64,000 nucleotides of DNA from Eunapius fragilis. Lineage: Eukaryota > Porifera > Demospongiae > Spongillida > Spongillidae. Positions 11,130-21,171 of this stretch are shown piece after piece (the stretch's first letter is position 1; the number at the start of each line of letters is the position of its first letter). The position numbers and the translations under genes are program-made. The notes beneath the pieces were generated by a model. It ran no database searches, was not told the DNA's origin, and saw only the letters and a program-made list of their open reading frames with translations. The DNA lies in contig OY811982.1 in NCBI GenBank assembly GCA_963681505.1, positions 8,068,272 to 8,132,271 of the forward strand, given 5' to 3'.

Positions 11130-11165
<36 letters not shown>

Positions 11166-11700
11166 CGTATACCCTACTCACACACGCACCCAAATCCGCT
11201 CCTGGTTCCAATCACTTTTCGTTATGATTGGTACGTGTAGGCTCGCCACCTCATGGTACTGGCCGTCTTGGGCCGAAACCGATACTGATGTACGTGTCGC
11301 TTTCATCGGAAGAAGTCACTTTGCGATCGTGTGACGGGGCTGAGGATTGGCCTGGCCACGAAAAGGGTGGATTGGACTAGGCCATGCAAGAGGAAATTGC
11401 CCCGAAGCTGTCTCTGAGGATCGTTTTTCACAACAAAATCGCCGACTAAAACTTGGCACATTGTCGAGGCATCAAATTGTAAGGACAGCTTCTTTTAAGT
11501 GCAGTGTGTGTATGTGTATAGCTATTGTAGTGTTGTTTATGAAGTATACACACTTTTATACATACATTTAAGTGTACATTTGTATAATTAAGTTGTAAGT
11601 TATTATTATTGAATTACTAATTCCGCAGCTGTGTGTTGTGCATGTGCAGAGAAAGTAGGCCTGAAAGTAGGTCATGCTTAGTGTTGCAATGAATTTGTAG
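10180..11700. other. No recognisable gene; long homopolymer tracts
   Basis: AT-rich sequence with poly-C at about 11,041-11,070 and a poly-G run at about 11,131-11,165, both near GGTGGATGCAGGG / GCGTGGATTTTTAA motifs that resemble element ends. The short frames at 11,119-11,571 show no domain. The assembly may be unreliable across the homopolymers. Confidence 0.5.
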
Positions 11701-11703
11701 TGC

Positions 11704-12005
11704 TTAAGTTGGAGATCTTTGGCTTCTGATGTCCGAAGCCAAAGGATAGGCGTGAAGCCAAATGGGAGAAAGTCTGTCTGGCTTCAAGACCCCAGTTCCC
11801 ATAGCTCTCACAGCAAGAGGGATGCATTTCCATCCGAGCGTATGACACTTGGGGTCATTAGCCTGGTGCTTCCTCTTCTCTGCCAGTAGTGCGGTTGTTC
11901 CTGCTGTCACACTTCATTAGGGGAGACATGACTGTGATATCAAAGGCAGCCGGCTTGCCTTGTGCCCAATCCCTCACTAGTGCATACTGCATATGTGGTG
12001 GGAAG
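11704..12005 (-). pseudogene. Fragment of LINE-type retroelement protein (KPAAFDITV...SPL motif)
   Basis: On the minus strand, LVRDWAQGKPAAFDITVMSPL reads into a one-base frameshift and then VTAGTTALLAEKRKHQANDPKC followed by LGWKCIPLAV. This run (PAAFDxTVxSPL ... EKRKHxANDxKCxxLGWxCIPL) is, as I recall, the hallmark of the region after the reverse transcriptase in the retroelement class also seen at 6.3 kb. It is frameshifted and truncated, so it is a dead copy. Confidence 0.6.
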
Positions 12006-12255
12006 CAGCAAATAGCTAATGCCTCTGTACTGTATGTAGGACTCAGGAACTAGTGAGACACACCCACCTAAGATCAGAGCACTTTAATTATGTCATTTGA
12101 AGTAGGTTTCTGGATCATAATGGCCTGGGCAACGCCACTTCCAAAAGGCAATCCAGTACGTACATTCAACATATCAGTCCAGTACATGCACCGGTACATA
12201 CAACTCATCAGTCCAGTACGTATGTATACATGTATAACACATAAGTCCAGTATAT

Positions 12256-12410
12256 ACAAGTAAATAAAAACTTTCTCTAACGAGAGAGTTGTTGGTATAT
12301 AGGATTGACCAATGGTGGTGTAAAAATCACAGAAACAAGTGACAGAAATTTTACTGGAAAATTGAAATAGGCCTATATTTCCATTACTCTATTGTAAGTG
12401 TACTTAATAT
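12256..12410. mobile_element. Truncated MITE, family M1 (copy 2)
   Basis: Begins with ACAAGTAAATAAAAACTTTC, the same terminus as the copies at 29.65 and 53.42 kb, then GAGAGTTGTTGGTATATAGG and TGGTGGTGTAAAAA. The right arm is missing. Confidence 0.65.
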
Positions 12411-12660
12411 AGTGGAGGTTATGAACACACATGCTTGTGTGTCATAACCTCCACTACATACCTGTGTCCCATTTTTGCTTGTGTCTCATCGACTTCAGTA
12501 CATGCCCATGTTCATATCCTCCACTACCTGCTAGCGCTGTTGTCACATAACCTCTGCTACATGCATGGTCCTGGCTCATAGCATCCATTACACCATACAT
12601 TTTTGTTCTCATAGCCTCCACTACACGCTCATGTCCCATGCCCTTCTTTCTCTACAGTTT
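12404..12660. repeat. Hairpin and degenerate tandem repeat
   Basis: AGTGGAGGTTATGA...TCATAACCTCCACT forms a 14-bp stem with a loop of about 17 bases. It is followed by about five drifting units of the type CATA(A/G)CCTCCACTACATGC to 12,660. Related units recur at about 12,860-12,940. Confidence 0.6.
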
Positions 12661-13240
12661 CAGAGTGGGGGGAGGTGCATGTGGTCGAGTTAAAACCACT
12701 GCTGGGCTGATAGCAACCCTTCCTTTTAGTTAGGATTTACACACTGCACGCATAGATGCCCCCCAGCCCGGCCCCATACTTTAACGTTTTTTAAATTTGC
12801 ATGTCACACCCCCTTGCATATGTACCTAAACACACACACATTAACACATAAACCTCACATGCTTGTGTCTCCCTACATGGTCAGGACTACATGTATTTCA
12901 TATCCTCCCCTAAATGCCCAGGTCTCCTAGTCCCTCCCCACTGCACAGTATGGACCATGAGGGGGGGGGGGGGGGGGGGGGATGGGCCTATACCCCTTGG
13001 CTCCCTCCCCCTTAAAATTATTCCAGTGATAAATTTCCCATAATCTGTGATCTAACAAGGTCACATGCAGATCATGTCTACCAGAAGTAATAATACAAAA
13101 TAATGTACAGTTGAAAGCAACCCATAAAAGACACAGTACACGTATTTATACACATACAAATTGATTTTCTCTTCTAATCAGAAAGTCCATGAATTCTTTT
13201 TTTTGGCTAAAGCTAATAAACTCTTCTCATTTGGTCAGAG
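12660..13240. other. No recognisable gene
   Basis: Contains a poly-G run at 12,961-12,980. 13,000-13,244 lies immediately downstream of the EPRS stop codon and would hold its 3' untranslated region. No clean AATAAA is seen; ATTAAA overlaps the stop codon itself. Confidence 0.4.
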
Positions 13241-13244
13241 ATGT

Positions 13245-13401
13245 TTAATAGCTCCTTCCAAAGAGAGTATAGTACTTGGCAGGCTTGTTGCAGTCAGGTC
13301 TCACACACAGCATGCCTGGGGTAATGGCCTTGGGCTGCTTGAAGGAGATGCACAGAGCCTTGGCCCCCATGGCTGGGGCTCCAGGCTCTGATGGCTCATC
13401 T
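13245..13401 (-). CDS. EPRS1: Prolyl-tRNA synthetase (EPRS/PARS) last exon
   Basis: Encodes the extreme C-terminus of eukaryotic prolyl-tRNA synthetase: [19 protein letters not shown], then a Cys-containing segment ([12 protein letters not shown]) and the family-ending [11 protein letters not shown] followed by a stop. This zinc-binding tail is diagnostic of the archaeal/eukaryotic ProRS, which charges tRNA-Pro in the cytosol and is often fused to GluRS (EPRS1 in animals). The fusion state cannot be seen here. The acceptor is CTACCAG, and the first base completes an Arg codon begun in the previous exon. Confidence 0.9.
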
Positions 13402-13435
13402 CTGGTAGCAATGGTGGGCAATGAATAAAAAGTTT

Positions 13436-13512
<77 letters not shown>
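13402..13512 (-). repeat. EPRS intron made mostly of (GT)37
   Basis: A 111-base intron between two EPRS exons. On the coding strand its first 74 bases are an uninterrupted (GT)37 starting at the 5' splice site. The remaining roughly 37 bases carry TTTTTATTCATTGCC and the acceptor TACCAG. The donor is therefore ambiguous among many GT dinucleotides, but only the first one keeps the conserved KKTTRD sequence. Confidence 0.85.
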
Positions 13513-13514
<2 letters not shown>

Positions 13515-13571
13515 GGTGGTCTTCTTCTTAATGATGTCCTCACAATCACCGCAGTATGGAGCAAGAATCAA
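13513..13571 (-). CDS. EPRS1: EPRS/PARS penultimate exon
   Basis: A 59-base exon coding [20 protein letters not shown]. It matches the ProRS C-terminal consensus PFCG...CEDWIKK in the zinc-binding domain. It joins the last exon at an AG|A codon (Arg) and the preceding exon in phase 0. The acceptor is CCGGCAG. Versus the vertebrate protein it is slightly shortened between Gly and Cys-Glu-Asp. Confidence 0.85.
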
Positions 13572-13629
13572 CTGCCGGTGGGGGAGGCAATAAATAGTTA
13601 GAACGGCTATGTTATGGAAATGCCCTCAC

Positions 13630-13708
13630 GTTTTTGTGGTCCAGTTTGGAGTAAAATTCCTCCCAATTCTCCGTGATCACTATGTGAGAGTCAAGCTCAC
13701 GTTTGGCC
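13630..13708 (-). CDS. EPRS1: EPRS/PARS antepenultimate exon
   Basis: A 79-base exon coding AKRELDSHIVITENWEEFYS then KLDHKN. It fits the helical segment before the zinc-binding domain of ProRS (a WEEF or MEDF core and a following LD). The acceptor is CACCCAG and the donor is GTGAGGGC. I could not identify earlier EPRS exons upstream (higher coordinates), so the gene is either interrupted by long introns or present only as its 3' end. Confidence 0.75.
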
Positions 13709-13916
13709 CTGGGTGATGAGAGGGGAGAGGCTGACACATATATGTACCAGATGTGTACATGAAAAGTACAGAGATACAAGTATCACCACTGTTACAGCAA
13801 ATCATGTATATTGGAACTGCATGAACCTTTGAGGAAGAAAACGTATGCGAAGGTTTTTGTACTGTCAGTGAAAACTACAGGTTTGCACTTTTAGGTTACT
13901 AGCAGTGTGTCAAAAG

Positions 13917-14055
13917 GGTCGTTGTATAACATTAATTAGCAGCGCATAACATATGTATAACGGTGAGTATGGAGACGTGATACGCAATATTACGCACAAC
14001 GTCTCCATACTCACTGTTATACAGTATCGTATAACCCTTTTTACATAGTGTAGCT
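13917..14055. mobile_element. Short foldback element (MITE-like)
   Basis: GTATAACGGTGAGTATGGAG and its near-complement TCTCCATACTCACTGTTATAC flank a loop of about 20 bases. Outer arms (AAAAGGGTCGTTGTATAAC and GTATAACCCTTTTT) extend the stem. There is no coding potential. Confidence 0.65.
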
Positions 14056-14635
14056 CTGTTTTTAATTGGCAGAGTTTGTTGTACACATTTATGCAGTCAA
14101 GTAAAAACCCCTTTTAAATTCATGCACATGTACATGCAAAAATGGACACCAGGACCACAATATACAATAGTCTGTACACCTCCATTACACTATCTCATCC
14201 CCAGGCCTCAATCGAACCAGCAAGTGCATGTAGTATGCTACAATGTACATGTAGCTGTGCACACAGGGATGCTACAAATTCAGGTCTGCTCGTGTTTTGG
14301 GAGTGGGGCAGGGAGGGGTTAAAAATAAGACACATGGTACAATATGCAATGCCTTTTTAATAGTCATATTGGATTTTTTATGCTTTCTTAAAAACACACA
14401 TTTATTGATTTCATGCCTTTTCAAGAACTAACAAGCTTTAGACCCTCGAAACTTGGCATCCTTCACAGAGTTTGAGGAACACAATGGTTGTCAAAGGTGT
14501 TAATTTATATTTAGACAACATTCTGCTTTGCAGTCGTGAATGGGACGTTGGGTCTGGGGACAGCCCATCAAGTTGTGGGGCGGGGTGGGGTGTGGTTATG
14601 TGTATTAATTGCAATGACCTCTTTATATTTTACAG

Positions 14636-14868
14636 GTGTTTACAAGTCAATGGGAGTGGCCAACAAGGGGCTGGTCTTTGCCGTGTTCACACATCACCCT
14701 GAGTGCAGTGAAGAGCTGGGCTGTGAGGAGGGAGACATCCTGCGGGTGTTGGAGAGGGGAGGAGGCCTACGTGGGAAGCAGTGGTGGCTGGCTGAGTGTG
14801 GTGGCTTGGAGGGACTTGTCCCATGCATGCATCTCGGAGTCTCTGACAGATACAGAGTAGCACTTTAG
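14636..14868 (+). CDS. ASPP-like (PPP1R13/TP53BP2 family) last exon, SH3 domain
   Basis: After the acceptor TATTTTACAG the exon reads GVYKSMGVANKGLVFAVF, then EELGCEEGDILRVLERGG, QWWLAE, LEGLVPCMHLGV and a stop 9 codons later. The order is a short helix with KMGxxNKG, then an SH3 (ALYDY-like start, acidic EEGD in the RT loop, WW in the n-Src strand, GLVP in place of GYVP), then a very short tail. As recalled, this is the C-terminus of the ASPP family, whose ankyrin-SH3 unit binds p53. The usual ALWDY is replaced by AVFTH. No ankyrin exon of this gene was found upstream, so it may be an isolated exon. Another SH3 family is possible but fits less well. Confidence 0.65.
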
Positions 14869-14918
14869 TGTACATGGCCTTTTATAAACTGATAACCCAC
14901 AAGTGTCATCGGTATCGG

Positions 14919-15092
14919 GTGGTGGTAGTAGTTAGGGGGTGGTGGTAGTAGTTAGGGGGTTGGTGGTAGTAGTTAGGGGGTTGGTGGTAGTAGTTAGGGG
15001 GGTGGTGGTAGTAGTTAGGGGGTGGTGGTAGTAGTTAGGGGGGTGGTGGTAGTAGTTATGGGGTGATGGTAGCAGTTAGGGGGGTGGTAGTA
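14919..15092. repeat. Tandem repeat GGTGGTGGTAGTAGTTAGGG
   Basis: About eight units of 21-23 bp (GGTGGTGGTAGTAGTTAGGG plus one to three G), directly after the ASPP-like exon and probably in its 3' untranslated or flanking sequence. The G-rich strand could form G-quadruplexes. Confidence 0.9.
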
Positions 15093-15094
15093 GT

Positions 15095-16330
15095 TTGGAG
15101 TCGCGTTTGCTATGAGCTAGCTTCATTGCAACTTACCCCGCTTCTTGAAAGCGATAGATCATGCAATCTATAATCAATGTTGCATGCTTTCGTGAACTGA
15201 ACAGTATAAATAGCATCCGTCGTTGTGGGATATTCATAATTATAAGCTTATTAATTAACGGCAAAGTATCAGCTGGTTGGAGGTATATACTCCATGCAGC
15301 CTCTACCTATACTCCAGAGGTAGTACGTGATTTTGAATGACACACACGCCAGGCATTTCCATCATGGCTGACTGAGGTTTGAAAGCTCGGAGATCTCTCA
15401 ACCTTTTCCTCGTCTTGTAAAGATATATTTTTCATCTCTATCTTGTCATTACATGTAGCTTCTTCTATCAGTAGATATGAACACTAATTAAATACACTTC
15501 ACATATAGTTATCAATCTTTGAACTTGATGGCTGTTTGACGCTTCAGCAATCAATGGTCATTGTAGCAAGATTATATGCTATATTAACCACGACTTTATG
15601 CTGCATATTTTCATTACTTTAGGCGGAAGCGCTTGCACGGGGAGTTGAGATGAGAAAAAAAGCTGTTGTACGATGGTGCTTACAACTATATGTGTTAGCA
15701 TAACAATTCACAGCACTACGTAATTCCTAGTGTACTACATATAATTGTTAATGCATGCTGCACCCCCAGATCCATTATAGGTCTGCAGATGGCCGGAGGA
15801 GAGGTGTTGGCATTCAACCATTAACACTGTTTGGATCAGTACCATAGATATTAGACTGGAACATCCATCAAGCGTTCAAAGTCTAATATCTATGTCAGTA
15901 CTGATAATGACATGCATGACGTAACCATGGCGTTTAATCGGCACTGGCTGCATATGCATGTACTTGATTCAATATGATGCATGTACATGCATGTAAAATA
16001 TTATGGGCTAAGGTTGGTTCTGCATGGAGTGTTATCTGTGCAGGAGCCGATCCACGCATCAATCGTTGATGTGGTTGCGGCTTTGCCGGTAAGTACTATT
16101 TGATAACACTACTGTATTATCGACAAAAATCTCACAGCACAAAAATCTCATGCATAGTCAAACTGCTCGATCGAGCGAGGGTCGGGTGGTATGCCATCTC
16201 AACATTCGAGATGCTCGTTCCCATCAAAGGTCTTTGTTTACCTATTCCACGGTGTCAAAGAAGCCAAACGTAAAACTGTTGCACTAATCTATTTTTTAGC
16301 AGCTACTGTGATCACCTATAAGTTCCTAAA
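15095..16330. other. No recognisable gene; one hairpin
   Basis: Mostly AT-rich non-coding sequence. At 15,838-15,902 AGTACCATAGATATTAGAC pairs with GTCTAATATCTATGTCAGTACT around a 23-base loop, a small foldback repeat. Nothing else is seen. Confidence 0.5.
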
Positions 16331-16331
16331 A

Positions 16332-16706
16332 TAACGCTAGGTGTACCTAGCGAAAAAACGCGAGGTTAACCTAGCGTTTTTTTGATGGTTGAATGCCACT
16401 TCACCCGTCTAGTATTCTTTTTAGGTTTTGAAACTACCTCGCCCTGTATTTCTACATCCTTCCATCCCATATGCCATACGCGCGCATCAATGCATCCTTC
16501 AATCGAAACCTCTGACCTTTAACTGCTACCTTTGCACCTCGTTCTGTAAAACTATACTATTCAAACCCACATTGGAGGCGGTGAAAGCCTGCTTCCACAC
16601 ACACGAGAAGACGCCATTTCAGACAATAAAATAGCAAGGGCTGTGGATTAATCTACCCATAAAGATCGCTAGGTTTACCTAGCGAACGCTAGGTTTACCT
16701 AGCGTT
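16332..16706. mobile_element. 375-bp element whose ends are themselves palindromes
   Basis: Starts TAACGCTAGGTGTACCTAGC and ends GCTAGGTTTACCTAGCGTTA. Each terminus holds one or two copies of the palindrome GCTAGGTNTACCTAGC (also 16,361-16,381 and 16,670-16,687). The outermost TA on both sides could be a TA target duplication. A 68-codon frame inside (16,428-16,634) has no recognised domain. It is probably a non-autonomous DNA element. Confidence 0.6.
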
Positions 16707-16964
16707 AGGTACTTATTCAATCAGTCTTGCTACAAACTTGAAACCATATGCAAATTCCACTTACAGTCAGAATGCTCACGATATCTTAACTTGTCGCTTT
16801 AGCGCGCGTATTAAGCGTACAAAGTTCCAAATGAATGTCAACTTATCTTTCCCACAAGTGGGTGTTCGCGACGCATGTCTGCATGACCGTAGTCAGGGGC
16901 GGGATGGGCGTTGGGGTTGAAAACTATTTCATCGCTGCCATTACCAAATAAGGTAAAATTCAGG

Positions 16965-16974
16965 TATAAAAAGG
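16965..16974 (+). promoter_or_regulatory. TATA box upstream of decayed gene
   Basis: TATAAAAAGG lies about 50-60 bases upstream of the ATG at 17,024, a normal position for a core promoter with a short leader. It is one of the few clear TATA boxes in the window. Confidence 0.45.
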
Positions 16975-17023
16975 GTATGTACATTTTCCTTCGTCAGTGT
17001 GATAAATACTAGTAGTACTTTTA

Positions 17024-17450
17024 AAATGCAAAGGATCGAAGTCCACGGTGCGGCGTATGGCGGCATGGATGTCACGGAAAAGGTCAGAGAGTTAAGTTAG
17101 TCAGCAGGGGCGTCACCACTATCGAAGCCTCGAACTCTGTTTTCGGCGACCCTTGGTACGGCACCGTCAAATCTCTCGCGGTCACCTACAGAACCGTGCA
17201 GACTGTCACATGCAAAGAAAATGAATTCGTTATCCTACCATACGGTGTGCAAATCCTACGGATTGGCCGACGTCACTAGAAAGGTGAGAAGCCTTTATGA
17301 CGGCAATCAGAGGTCCATCCAAGCCAACAACGCGGTATTTGGTGACTCCTGGCCTGGTACGGTCAAATCTTTTCTTTTTCAGTGACTTTCGCAACCGACC
17401 AGGCTCAGATCACAAAAGTGGTTCTAGATGTAGTGGAGCGTAGATCCCGA
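17024..17450 (+). pseudogene. Two-domain gene remnant, DUF3395-like repeats
   Basis: From an ATG after the TATA box, unit 1 reads IEVHGAAYGGMDVTEKVREL, then (after a frameshift and stop) TTIEASNSVFGDPWYGTVKS plus LAVTYR. Unit 2 reads KSYGLADVTRKVRSLYDGNQ then SIQANNAVFGDSWPGTVKSF. The pattern YG...DVTxKVRxL...NxVFGDxxxGxVKSxxVTY is a short beta-rich domain resembling DUF3395 family repeats (recognised from memory). The reading frame is broken in both units, so the gene is dead or has been misread. Confidence 0.5.
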
Positions 17451-17459
17451 TCTCAATAG

Positions 17460-19420
17460 CAATGACTACTGATAATATCCTGATCTCTTCAGCAATGCAC
17501 ATACAATATATATTTACATGTCACACACCAAAAGGAGGGGTTCACACATTTGGTGCATGCACGGGTCACACACACAACTAAAGATCCAGTTGGATTAGGC
17601 CATGCACACGCTGCTGCCTACATGTATAGGTCCGGTGTTGATGAGATGGTACTGAGCACTGATTACACAGAGAACAATAGACTGAGCCTAATCTGAAGGG
17701 ATCTGAAAGCAGCGACGCGACATAGCCATGCCGATATACTCTTATAGTCAGTTCTATGTAGCTAGCTTGGCTAGGATACACAATGAGTATACAATTAAAA
17801 TGAGCATATTACAGTGGCTTTTATGCATTTTGTTTGGAATAATAACTGACTAAAGTAGGTATATTTCTCCGATGACGAGCAACCTCAACCGGTGTCAGGT
17901 GCATAATTTGACTCCCAAACAGCCCAGCATAAATTAGTTCCCCGTCATTAATATGTAAGTTAAAGGTGATAATAATTGAGGTGTTGGCATGGAATCACAT
18001 CACGTGCTCGTCTTTGGGGACAATGAGGGTCACATTGGCTCCTTAGAATGAGTGGGCGTGCAGTTGTGAAAAGACAGAGAGGAACCAGGAGGTCAGAAGA
18101 TATCCTGCTGAGGGATGTAAGAGGAGCTCAGCCCAAGGGAAATATATTTGTGTGAAACGAATAATTTGATAGCTAGTATTGCAGTTAATGGTTCAGTTTG
18201 TAAAATTAAATGTAATTGCTTGGACATTTCTTCATTAAATTTTCAAATACATCCTGCATGTTTGATGGCAACTTTGGTTATGATGTACTTTACTCGACAG
18301 CTGCTTTGACAGAGGCACACATGAACAAGACAGCAGAGGAGAGCAACAGAGGGAAGGAAAGGATGGGGAGGATGATATACTGGGCCTCAGGAGAGAGAGG
18401 CCCAGGTGATGCCAAGGCTTTATAGCCACGAGTATGCAGCACATAATACACTTTCTCTACATGTCGGGTTTAGGACATGAAGCAAAAGTAGCAGTTACAC
18501 CCACATTATGCCTTCCCTCTCTAGCTCTCCAAGCATGCAAAGCCGGAGTGGTTTGGGTAAGGTTAACCTCTCTCTGTGCTCCTTGGTCCACCTACTTCAC
18601 TTACCCAGCTATCTGTCAGGTTTCCATAAAAATGCCTTATAGCAATGATTATAAAAGGCTCTTTTTATCAAAGTATGCTCTGAAATGGTGTATTTGTGTC
18701 TTGTGTATTTGTGTTGTTCATTGTGAGCAGTGAGAGAAGTAAGCATCAGAGGTTCGGTGCCCCAGTCGCCTTAAATAAAGGTTTTGCCACGTGGTTATTC
18801 AAAGCGGCTCACCTATTTTTAAATGCAACCACTTTCATGCAGCTCTTGGAAAAGTATCCTCAAATGCTCTCAATGCGAGCTGACAATAACACATGTAACT
18901 CCATGCAAGCAATTAGAACAAGTTGTGTTACTGGCCAGATGGGTGACAGTAACATAATTTCTGATGACATTGGTTTCACTTTGTCTTATGTGAAGGGGGT
19001 GATTGGAAATGAGCACTAGAGTACTTATACTTGATGCAATGAAGTTTCAATAAATGTAGAAAGTTCACTTTATATCACGACAGCATCTTGGCGTTACACA
19101 TGCATGCACTACTGTATAAAAAGCTATTTTCCACAGTGCATAGCAACCTTAACCGCTTTGTATGATACGGGAATACCATTAAGGTATGGGACATTCCGTT
19201 TGCTACACACACCCTTGACACTTATCAACTGGACTGATCGCTAACGAGTTAGAACTAATGTAGGATCTGATTTTGATCTATTTATCTGGACTGTGTATGC
19301 TCAAGAATGGAGGAGTTGGCTTGCATGGATCAGTACTGGTGCTGATGAAAGGCTTTGCTGCTCATACAAGGTTCCCTACATGGTGAGCTCTCACTAATAA
19401 CCTCTAATAACCATTCTAAT
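17460..19420. other. No recognisable gene
   Basis: AT-rich sequence with scattered short frames (for example 18,216-18,425, 18,434-18,733 and 18,696-19,019) that lack domains, good start context or consistent splice signals. I see nothing supportable here. Confidence 0.45.
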
Positions 19421-19702
19421 TACACTTACCTCTCCCTTGCTTCTTCTGAACTATTTGATACAATATAAGTCACGGCTCTTTGGATCATGGTCGCTTGTAC
19501 TTCCCCCTTACAATATAAAAAATGATTACATTGGCAATAGAATTCATTGTCCAGAGATGACATGTACATGTACTCATGTACACAACAAATGAACTGGTTT
19601 ATCCATAAGCAAATTATTAGCCTGAAATACAAAAAAAATGTTGTACACTTAAAATTGAAGCTATAGCTAGAGCTGATGCCATACAATGCAGCCTATAAGC
19701 TA

Positions 19703-19985
19703 CTACACTAGTCCACATTCAATATCACTAGCCAATGTGCCCAGGCCTATCTTCCTCATTACATCTGTCAGTGTTGACCAAGAAACAGGATGTACCCTGT
19801 CCATTTCATAAAGATGACCCTGTTTATGTCTTCAGCATGGAGTAAGTATTCTTTCTTTAGTGCCTCTACATTAACTTCAGTCTCATCATTCAGAAGGATG
19901 ATCCCTAACATTGTTCCTACCAGTTCAGCCACATTAATTGAATGTCTTCTCTTTGACTTTGAAGGGCAGTAATTCCATCAGTTTG
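19703..19985 (-). pseudogene. Decayed Death-domain exon (paralogue of 24.4 kb exon)
   Basis: On the minus strand the piece VSWSTLTDVMRKIGLGTLAS then DIECGL matches the end of the intact Death domain at 24.4 kb. Upstream parts match only after several frameshifts and include stops (around the GTGGCTGAACTGG segment). The flanking sequences 19,430-19,560 and 20,130-20,200 also match 24,210-24,330 and 24,900-24,980. A block of roughly 0.8 kb was therefore duplicated and then decayed. Confidence 0.75.
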
Positions 19986-20209
19986 GGCATTCCAAAAGTA
20001 ACAGGTGAAGCGTGGATACACTGGGCTGGCTCCAGTGTCGGAAAATGAATTCTATTGACAACTCCTTCCTGAATCAATTGCAATTGATCAGAATATACCA
20101 TTTATTCAACCATTTTCGTCATAACAGTTTGTCAAGTTCGCTTCTGGCCAAAGCCTCAGATCCAGATGGGGAGCTTTCCCATACCCCTGGCTGGTATTAA
20201 CATGGATAA

Positions 20210-20950
20210 AATATTACTTGCGTTTCATTTATGTCATCAGGTTAAGTTCAAGAAGCAATGAGCTGCATATTCCACCATCAATATAAATATGCGGTGACAG
20301 TGATTTGTATACAGGCAATGCTTGGAATTCACATTACCTGCAGCGACTACCTATAACTGCCCAATATGAGTTAGCTAACCATTTAGTATACCACAGGCAA
20401 CGGTATTTTAGTTATTATAGAAGATAATTTGATTCATCATTAACAGCATTACTACCGGATGATACGTACCGGTGGGAATGCTTTTCAATTCTAGCAATGA
20501 ACTGTGCCAGTGTGTAGAGCAGTGATTAATAGCAAGGGTTATGTAATCAAACTACACTCACATGTATAATCCGTGCAAAGTTTGCCTTACTGAAAGCGCA
20601 TCCGATAAATTGGACAAGTATTTATATACAGAAATCCGTAGTTAAAAGTGTTGACAACTTGCTGCGATCATCATTGAGCAAAACTAATCAAAATGAACAT
20701 ATTTATAGTGTACTGTATGATGCTTATACTTCAAAATGAAATCTTCAAACCACACTTTTTCGGCCAAACGTGATCAGGAAAAGCCTTCAATGTTTGTCCT
20801 AGATCTAGGACGGTAACGCGTCTAGATCTAGGACGCGAGCCTGGAGATTAAAGGTTAAAGGACATCCCGGTTCCTATCGTCCCCAGTTTTAAAATAAAAA
20901 CAATTACAGAGGAAAAATCTTGCCCAAGATTTAGCCAAGCTGGCAAGATT
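20210..20950. other. No recognisable gene; short palindromic motif
   Basis: AT-rich non-coding sequence. At about 20,800-20,836 the palindrome CTAGATCTAG appears twice within AGGACGGTAACGCGTCTAGA-type sequence, similar in style to the palindromic ends at 16.3 and 22.8 kb. Confidence 0.35.
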
Positions 20951-20952
20951 TT

Positions 20953-21171
20953 GAAACCATTATACGTATGAATTTGAAATGAACATATAATCTATTAATA
21001 GGTATCCATCCTAGCTATGGGTTGTATTAATTTCATGACCATGCACTATTCAATTATGTCTAAAAATGTACTTTTTCAAAGAAGGAAGTGGATGTGCATG
21101 GTCATGAATTAACAAAACCCGTAGCAACGATGGATACCTATTAATTTCAAACTCATACGTATCTTGGTTTC
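20953..21171. mobile_element. Palindromic MITE (219 bp)
   Basis: The left arm GAAACCATTATACGTATGAA... with TTAATAGGTATCCATC and CATGACCATGCAC is matched by complements on the right (GTGCATGGTCATGAATT, GATGGATACCTATTAA, ACTCATACGTATCTTGGTTTC). Arms are about 95 bases around a short loop, with about 85-90% pairing by eye. Confidence 0.75.

Noticed and set aside
13245-13571. Single 108-residue protein with a poly-Cys/Val run
   Set aside because: The run is (GT)37 read through an intron; the flanking parts are EPRS exons that splice cleanly around it.
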